A stretch of DNA of 64,000 nt from Mantamonas sphyraenae. Taxonomy: Eukaryota; CRuMs; Mantamonadidae. Below are positions 58,034 through 64,000 of this stretch, piece by piece (position 1 is the first letter of the stretch; every line of letters begins with the position of its first letter). Location: the NCBI GenBank assembly GCA_026936335.1, contig JAPMXV010000017.1:62001-126000 (forward strand), read 5' to 3'. Under the pieces are notes generated by a model that saw only the letters and a program-made list of their open reading frames with translations, made no database searches and had not been told where the DNA came from. A program made the translations under genes and the position numbers.

Positions 58034-58125
58034 GCCGCAGAAATGAAGTCCCACACAACTCTGTGCGCACCTTCCATTGTGGTTTGACCACTGCACCCCT
58101 AACCCGTACCCTGTATTGCTCCGCC

Positions 58126-58795
58126 TCAAATGTCCCTTTCCATGGCGTTGATGTGAGCCGCGTCCAGCTTGGCCTCGAAGGAAAGGTTGTTGGAAAAGGT
58201 GCGCGCCACAACCTTGCCCCCTCCGGCTTCCACCAACCTTTGTTGACACTCCAGCGCCATCAGATGGGCAATGGCCTCCCGATGCTCCTCTGTGTTGTTT
58301 TCGTTGCGTATCCGCGGCCGCATGGGGTTGTACGGCACGTATGTAGGGAACCCTTCCGCTTGCGGCGTCTCTGCAAGCTCCACAACCAGATCATCCAGAC
58401 TCATGGTACGTGACACCAGTCGTACATACATGCGGTCCTCTTCCAGAGCCCGTACCACATCCAGCATGGCACACGTGCGTTCCAGGCTGTTTGCTTCGTC
58501 AACGCCCACCGTCGCCTCCCAGCGCCACCAGCGCGCAACAACAGACGCCTGTGCACCACTGTTCATGTCACTGCGCATCACCATGGCGTCCTTTGCTGCC
58601 AAACAGCATCGGCAATGTGCCAGGCACTCTGATTTCCAACTCTGGCTGAGTCAGGCTGCGATTGCGAAGCCACCCGCGCTGCAACACCTTTGCTCGTTGC
58701 TTCATCCACTCTGCAGCTCCTCTCTCTTCCACTGCCGCCAAAAGCAGCTGTGCAGCTGTGTTTCCATGGACAAGTTTGAGCTTGTTTGCATTCAT
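58126..58795 (-). CDS. Hypothetical protein of about 222 aa
   Basis: Not recognised. From ATG 58795 (MNANKLKLVHGNTAAQLLLA) through ERGAAEWMKQRAKVLQRGWL, then a frame break at the CC pair 58590-58591. Dropping one base joins LPMLFGSK to DAMVMRSDMNSG and continues to MALECQQRLVEAGGGKVVAR and AKLDAAHINAMERDI. Mostly helical, soluble, no signal peptide. Alternatively translation starts at an internal ATG near 58587 and the upstream frame is leader. It starts 36 bp after the stop of the large UNC80-like gene on the same strand. Confidence 0.55.
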
Positions 58796-58831
58796 TCTGC
58801 TGGGCAAGCGCGCGCACTCCACTCACTCTCC

Positions 58832-61800
58832 TCACATCGACAGCTGGCCCAGCTGCTGCTGTCGCTTCAACTCGGCAATCTCCACCAGGAGCTCACGCAT
58901 GAGCTCGGCCATTGTGGGCGGAGCAACATTGCTCAGCACGGCCTCACGGATGAGGTGCAGGTTCGTGCGTGCCTCCTCCATGTCCAGGGAGCCCAGCTCG
59001 ACGTCAAAGTCGATCGAGTTGAGCACGTTGCGCACAAACGGGGCCAGGTACGGGTACAGCGTGCACTTGGTTTCGCACACCTGACGCACGAGCTTGACAA
59101 AGTGCACTCCACGCGTGGTGTTTGCAAGCAGCCTGTCCTGACGCAGACGTTTGAACACTGTGGTCAACACGCGTGGCCAGTGTGCCTGCAAATGAGAGTC
59201 GCCGCGTGCCAGCATGACCCGGAAGGCAACCATGGCCTGCGAGCCCACCAGCGGGCTGACGCTCTGTTTGCTGGACAGGTTGAGACCGGGCATGACGGCG
59301 TTCATCAGCCAGCCCCAATGCACCAGCGCACTACGCTTGCTCAGCTCGGAGCGCGAGCCCAGCTGCAGACTCATGGGCAGCACCAGGTGTTGCAGCAGCG
59401 ACGAGTAGCTGCGATCCTGCACATCCAACACGTCCCACTCGTACAGCACCTCTTCCGTGAAGCGCATCATCTCCTCAAACAGCTGCACCACCGAGAACCG
59501 CAGCGCCGTGTGCGCCGTCTGCGTCAGCATAAGCCCCACCAACACCGGCACCACGCGCGCACGGTACAGTGGGATCAAATCCTCGTGATGGTCTTTCAGC
59601 AGGGCACGCAGCGCATCCGTGATCGGCGAGCAGTTTGTGTGGTGATACACCTCCACAAACCGCATTGTCTCTGCCAGCATCAATTTCAATGGCTGCACAC
59701 CCAGACCCAGCTTGCGTGCCATCGTGCCGTGTTCAATGTACTCGGCCACAAATTCCAGGTCTGCGTTCTGCCTCTTTGTGCTCGCAGCCACATTCAACCC
59801 CAACCCACGCAGGATCGCGTCGTCGCCTTCGTTGTCATCGTCGCCATCGTCCATCAGGTTCATCTCTGCGCCACTTGTGCTGGATCGTTTGCCTGCGGCA
59901 CGTGCCTTTGCGCGGCCCTCACGCACGAGCTGCGCAGCCGCAAACGCGCTGGCGCTCATTGGCGCTTCGATGGTGTCGCCCAGGTCCACGTTGAGCAGGT
60001 AGCCCATGAGAAGCGAGATGAGTTCAACCTGTTGCAGGTCCAGCGTGCCACCCTCGCGCAGGTGCACCGTCACAGAGCGTACCAGCGCCACCTTGGCGTC
60101 GAACGACACGTGTGCAAAGGGCTCCTTCACCACGGCCGAGTTGCGGTGGTTGCGCAGCTCGAACGAGTCCACCAGTGCACGCATGATGCGGTTGGTGATG
60201 GACGTCGCTTCTTGCGGGTCGTGGTCGACGCGTGTGCGAATCTCGGGCAGCAGAAAGGCAAGCGCCTCCAGGAATGGGCCACTGTGCTTGCTGGTGGGGT
60301 CGTACGCAACCACACTCACCAGCAGCTTCACCAGTTGCACCAGGTCGCACACCTGACTCAAAGTGTTGTCCTCCATCGAGCCACCCGTGATGCAGCATTC
60401 GCGCACGTGCAGTCGGTCGTACGAACGCTCGTGTGCAAGGCTGCCAAACAGCACAATCACTGTTTCCGCGTCCACATTGAATCGGTTCTGCTGGTTCTGC
60501 TTCGAAAAGGAGCTGAGCGACTGCAGAAGGAACGCGTCGCGGTGAAACTCCCAGAAGCAGCGGAACACGTACTCGATGCCAGAGCGCACCACGCGTCCAC
60601 GGTCTCCCAGCTCCAGTTGCAGCTGGTACAGGTGCACCATCGTCGGCAGGATCATGGAGTAGCCGTGGATGGCAAACGTCTGGTCAAAGTGCCTGATCAG
60701 ATCCACGTACAGCGCAAGGCACGCGCGCACAAGCCGGATGTCATTGCGCGAGTTGAGCAGCACAAAGTTGATCGCCTCCACCAGCTCCGGCGCCACACCG
60801 GCCTTTGACGGCAGCTCAGGGATCAGGTGACGCACAAACAGCAACCATGCCCAGCGACGCGACAGAAACAGGTCGCGTGTGCGCATGTCCAGGCGCGACT
60901 GCTCCACCTGTGCACGTCGGATGCTCTGGAGCATCATGTTGCGTGCACTCATGGCCAGCCGCTGGCTTTCGTTCGGGCTCACCTTGAGCACCTCGGTCAC
61001 AAAGCTCACTTTCGTGTCGTGGCTCATGGCCTTCAGATACGCCAGCGGCACCACACCTCCGTGCTTGTTCTGCTTGCCCATGTTGCGCATCAGGCCCAGC
61101 GCTGCGTTCATGCCATCCAGCGACACGTTCCCACCCCCGCTGGCCGAGCGTGTCAGAGACAGCGGAGCCGACGAGCGTCCGTCGTGCGACGACGGGGACA
61201 CAGACGTACGCACGGCCGACGACGATGACGAAGAGGATGAAATCGAAGGTGGCATACCCACTCCAGGAGCAAACCGTCCGCCGCCACTGCCCTTTGGCGA
61301 CGAAGGAACATCCAACCCTGTGCCAGCACCTGCCAGCGACGACAACGCAGTGCCCAGAATGGCACCAAACGCGTCGCCCGAGCCGTGCACGTGGCCAGCC
61401 GCGGCAGCCGATGTTGCGCCGTGCAAAACGCTGCCGTCGCCCAGCACCATGTGCGCCAGGGTGCTCATGTCGTACTCACCCAACCCATGCGCTTGGTGCG
61501 CAAACAGGTGTGCATCGACCTCGGGCAGCATGATGGTGCCCTGAAAGTGTCGCAGGGTGTGGATTTCAAATCCCTGCAGCGATTGCACGAGAGACACCAG
61601 CAGCGGCGCCACGCATGCGATTTGTTGGTTGTACTCGTGCGCCTCCAGGCGCGAGTTGACCAGCAGGCCGATGAGCAGGTTGAACATGAGAAAGGTGTAG
61701 TGTGGCGGCTGGCGGTGCAGGTGAAAGTGCAGCAGCGACAGGCGCGCAAGCATCTCGCGCTGATTGTACACCGGTTGCCGTCCCAGCTGGTCAAAGTAGA

Positions 61801-64000
61801 TGCGCAGCAGGTCACCCGGGCTGTCAGTGAGGTATGTGAGCAGTAGCTGGCGTGCCTCCAGGTACACCAGCATGTCGTCGTCCAGCAGCATGTCCAGCAG
61901 CGGAAACACAAAGACGCCCACCACCAGCGGCAGCTCGATGCCAATGCGTGTGCTGTGTGTCTGGTGGTCCGACGCAGTGATGGCCCGCTTCACAATACGC
62001 GAAATCAGCTTGTGGGCAATGTCTTGGATGGCAGAGGCTTCCTGAGAGCTGGAAATCGTAAAGTGCCGGGCGTGTGCCGACGTCTTGTGTTGCGACGCCT
62101 GGTGCTCATCCATGGCCTCTGCAATCTCCACGGCAATGTCGGCAAACAACGGCGGCGTCTGCACAATCTCGTCCTTGATGTTTGCCAGCGCCGTGCCAAT
62201 GGCCGTGGGCCTGAACAGCTGCGACGGATACGGACGGTCAAAGAACTTTTTGAACAGCTCGCTCAAGTACTGTCGCTCAGACCAGAAGCCCTGGAAGCGA
62301 TGCAGGGCGGCCAGGCGACGACGGCTCTTGGCGTGTTGCATGTCGGCGTACACAATGTCCTTTGCCTCCAAAGGAAGAGAGGCGCAGGCCATCATGAAGA
62401 GCACAGCTGCGTTGCGACGCACAGAGTGCAGCGAGTCATCAAGCATGTGCCATGCAATGGTGGCCACCTGGCGTGTGTTTTCCTCGGTCAGGCGCTGGGC
62501 AATCGATGACAGCAAATCGATGCATGCGTTGCGCAGCCTGTGCTTCAGACGCAGGCGGAATTGAGACAGGTTCTCCGCACCCATGTGTTCTGCACGCCCC
62601 TGCAACGAGCTACGATTGGCCAGGAAGCGCTTGAACGACGGAGTCGGACCCAGTTGCGACTCGGTGCGCGGCTTCAGATCCAGGCCCACCGAGATGTGCC
62701 ACTGCTGCAGCGAGCGGTGGTGCTCTGCGTGTTCAAACACAGCCGAGCGTTTTGTGCGTCCTTCTTGCTGCCGTGCGCGTCGGATGCTGCGCACAGACAC
62801 GTGCGTTTCTGGGTTGAACACGTCGTGAAACTCGTACACCGTCTTGAGGCCGTCGAATGCATTCTGGTCCGCTTCGGTGACCACAAAGCGGCGTGGCTTG
62901 AACGCACGTGGCGCTTCCATGGATTCGCTGGAGGAGGCGGATGAAGAAGACGCGCCGCCGCCGCCGCCGCCGCCGCTGCTCGTGCTCGTCGTTTCACTTT
63001 GCGACGGCGTGGGCACAAGTGATGTGGGGACGGTGGAGTGCAGCCACTCGATGACTTTGGGTACCCACTTTGTGTAGGACGATGTGCGTCGCCTGCGCTT
63101 GGTTGGGAGGACGTTGAAGATTTCAGCGAGCAGAAATGCGAGCAGGACCTGCTTGGTGGGCGGCAGCTGGGCATCGTTGGGCAGGATGGAAAAGTACAGC
63201 ACGAGTGCAGATTCCCAATGCAGCAGCAGGGACTTGTCGCGGTCCGAGAGGTGGTTGTAGATTTGGCCGTCGATTTCGTGTACAATTTCGCCGCATTCAT
63301 GCAGAAGGGCGAGCTGGCCTAGAGTGCAGGTTCGTTTCAGGGAAGCAATGAGCACTTCGCGCGGGAGCACCTCCATGGGGGACATGTACTCGCAGAGGAA
63401 GCGGAACTGGTCCATGCCTGCAGAGACAATCTGCGGGTCGTCGCTCTTGACGGCAATGAGCAGGGGGGTGAAGAACGCGGTCTGGTGGCACTCTTTGGCA
63501 CGCGCGAGGAACTGTCGCATGGTGGAGGCCAGTTCTTTGGGGATGGTGACGGTTGTGAGGACACCAAGCCAGGCCTTGAACGCACGCGGCAAGCACAGGT
63601 CGCCCAGGTAGGGCTTGCTGAGCAGGGTGTTGAAGATGGGCAGATACTGGAGCACAGTGCTGGTGCGGCCTTTCATGAGCACGACGTTTGTAAATTCGTC
63701 CGGATGTGCGGCGACGAGGTCGTGCAGCAGCTCAAACGCAGTCGTGCTGATGGTTTCGTTGGACGATACGATGAGGTGGGTGACCAAATCGATCATTTGC
63801 TCACTGTACAGGCCCGATGGCACGCGCTCGGCGTGGATTTTGGAGCGCAGCAGCGTGAGAATGTTGCTGATCAGCTGTTCGCTGGCGGTGGTGTTCAGTA
63901 CAAAGCTCATGGCAGCCATGAAGAGTTCGGGGTCGCCAGGCACCCAAATGGTGTCCTGTGTGTAATCCATCTGCTGCTGGACATTGACCGCGGCTCGGCC
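58832..64000 (-). CDS. UNC80-like large HEAT-type protein (5' end beyond window)
   Basis: At least 1712 aa, one uninterrupted frame. It is open to the window edge, upstream of the ATG at 63970 (VNVQQQ before MDYTQD), so it is probably partial. Long helical-repeat protein without membrane segments, with Ser/Gly-rich inserts near 61130-61350 and 62930-63000. The segment IRHFDQTFAIHGYSMILPTM, then IEYVFRCFWEFHRDAFLLQ, resembles UNC80, the scaffold of the NALCN cation-leak channel. A HEAT-like block LDDSLHSVRRNAAVLFMMAC also fits. The family call rests on these patterns and could be wrong; other giant armadillo/HEAT proteins are the alternative. The C-terminus is QLGQLSM. Confidence 0.55.
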   Translation of the reverse strand, partial: GRAAVNVQQQMDYTQDTIWVPGDPELFMAAMSFVLNTTASEQLISNILTLLRSKIHAERVPSGLYSEQMIDLVTHLIVSSNETISTTAFELLHDLVAAHPDEFTNVVLMKGRTSTVLQYLPIFNTLLSKPYLGDLCLPRAFKAWLGVLTTVTIPKELASTMRQFLARAKECHQTAFFTPLLIAVKSDDPQIVSAGMDQFRFLCEYMSPMEVLPREVLIASLKRTCTLGQLALLHECGEIVHEIDGQIYNHLSDRDKSLLLHWESALVLYFSILPNDAQLPPTKQVLLAFLLAEIFNVLPTKRRRRTSSYTKWVPKVIEWLHSTVPTSLVPTPSQSETTSTSSGGGGGGGASSSSASSSESMEAPRAFKPRRFVVTEADQNAFDGLKTVYEFHDVFNPETHVSVRSIRRARQQEGRTKRSAVFEHAEHHRSLQQWHISVGLDLKPRTESQLGPTPSFKRFLANRSSLQGRAEHMGAENLSQFRLRLKHRLRNACIDLLSSIAQRLTEENTRQVATIAWHMLDDSLHSVRRNAAVLFMMACASLPLEAKDIVYADMQHAKSRRRLAALHRFQGFWSERQYLSELFKKFFDRPYPSQLFRPTAIGTALANIKDEIVQTPPLFADIAVEIAEAMDEHQASQHKTSAHARHFTISSSQEASAIQDIAHKLISRIVKRAITASDHQTHSTRIGIELPLVVGVFVFPLLDMLLDDDMLVYLEARQLLLTYLTDSPGDLLRIYFDQLGRQPVYNQREMLARLSLLHFHLHRQPPHYTFLMFNLLIGLLVNSRLEAHEYNQQIACVAPLLVSLVQSLQGFEIHTLRHFQGTIMLPEVDAHLFAHQAHGLGEYDMSTLAHMVLGDGSVLHGATSAAAAGHVHGSGDAFGAILGTALSSLAGAGTGLDVPSSPKGSGGGRFAPGVGMPPSISSSSSSSSAVRTSVSPSSHDGRSSAPLSLTRSASGGGNVSLDGMNAALGLMRNMGKQNKHGGVVPLAYLKAMSHDTKVSFVTEVLKVSPNESQRLAMSARNMMLQSIRRAQVEQSRLDMRTRDLFLSRRWAWLLFVRHLIPELPSKAGVAPELVEAINFVLLNSRNDIRLVRACLALYVDLIRHFDQTFAIHGYSMILPTMVHLYQLQLELGDRGRVVRSGIEYVFRCFWEFHRDAFLLQSLSSFSKQNQQNRFNVDAETVIVLFGSLAHERSYDRLHVRECCITGGSMEDNTLSQVCDLVQLVKLLVSVVAYDPTSKHSGPFLEALAFLLPEIRTRVDHDPQEATSITNRIMRALVDSFELRNHRNSAVVKEPFAHVSFDAKVALVRSVTVHLREGGTLDLQQVELISLLMGYLLNVDLGDTIEAPMSASAFAAAQLVREGRAKARAAGKRSSTSGAEMNLMDDGDDDNEGDDAILRGLGLNVAASTKRQNADLEFVAEYIEHGTMARKLGLGVQPLKLMLAETMRFVEVYHHTNCSPITDALRALLKDHHEDLIPLYRARVVPVLVGLMLTQTAHTALRFSVVQLFEEMMRFTEEVLYEWDVLDVQDRSYSSLLQHLVLPMSLQLGSRSELSKRSALVHWGWLMNAVMPGLNLSSKQSVSPLVGSQAMVAFRVMLARGDSHLQAHWPRVLTTVFKRLRQDRLLANTTRGVHFVKLVRQVCETKCTLYPYLAPFVRNVLNSIDFDVELGSLDMEEARTNLHLIREAVLSNVAPPTMAELMRELLVEIAELKRQQQLGQLSM

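Noticed and set aside
58271-60808. 845-codon rightward frame opposite the UNC80-like gene
   Set aside because: Same His/Gln/Arg-rich shadow composition; the leftward frame is longer, has plausible structure and family-like segments.
1-64000. Programmed ribosomal frameshifting as the cause of the broken frames
   Set aside because: Sites lack heptameric slippery sequences or a shared motif, go in both directions, and fall on ordinary homopolymers in unrelated genes; error is simpler.

Overview
This is nuclear DNA from a flagellated, unicellular-type eukaryote with a compact, GC-rich genome. Evidence: 27 short GT-AG introns (64-350 nt) inside recognisable genes; a purely eukaryotic gene set (Mediator, cohesin, TRAPP, Ski complex, ribosome biogenesis, ubiquitin); the ciliary doublet protein CFAP77; and TGA, TAA and TAG all used as stops, so the standard code. 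The lineage cannot be fixed by reading alone; any heterotrophic flagellate group would fit.

Layout, left to right. 1-9595: two long, charged coiled-coil paralogues transcribed head to head from a 743-bp spacer. 9659-12951: a same-strand trio (OGFr-domain protein, DUF5060/GH5-like glycosidase, nicotinamide-riboside/uridine-type kinase) whose stop and start codons overlap as ATGA. 12946-17930: leftward EF-hand multi-pass membrane protein and a CorA-like transporter with GIN in place of GMN. 17972-34167: rightward WDR7/rabconnectin-3beta, PDS5 and NBAS homologues, 46 and 29 bp apart; the NBAS homologue carries a BRCT domain. 34187-39939: leftward ubiquitin enzyme joining a Ufd2/UBE4 core, a UIM and an E2 domain, a 139-aa orphan, and a COPI-associated-type membrane protein. 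40055-47736: NOL10, SKI2 helicase (leftward), TRAPPC1. 47830-55782: DUF1764 protein (leftward), NOL9/Grc3, CFAP77 (leftward), MED16. 55824-58033: an EHD-like membrane-anchored GTPase. 58126-64000: a 222-aa orphan and a large UNC80-like protein that runs off the window.

Genes mostly do unrelated housekeeping jobs; what unites the window is packing. Divergent start codons lie as little as 34 bp apart, convergent stop codons overlap, and introns crowd into the 5' ends of long genes. Several reading frames break by one base, usually at a homopolymer where restoring one base rejoins conserved protein; these look like sequence errors rather than decay. No tRNA, rRNA, transposon or CRISPR array was seen.
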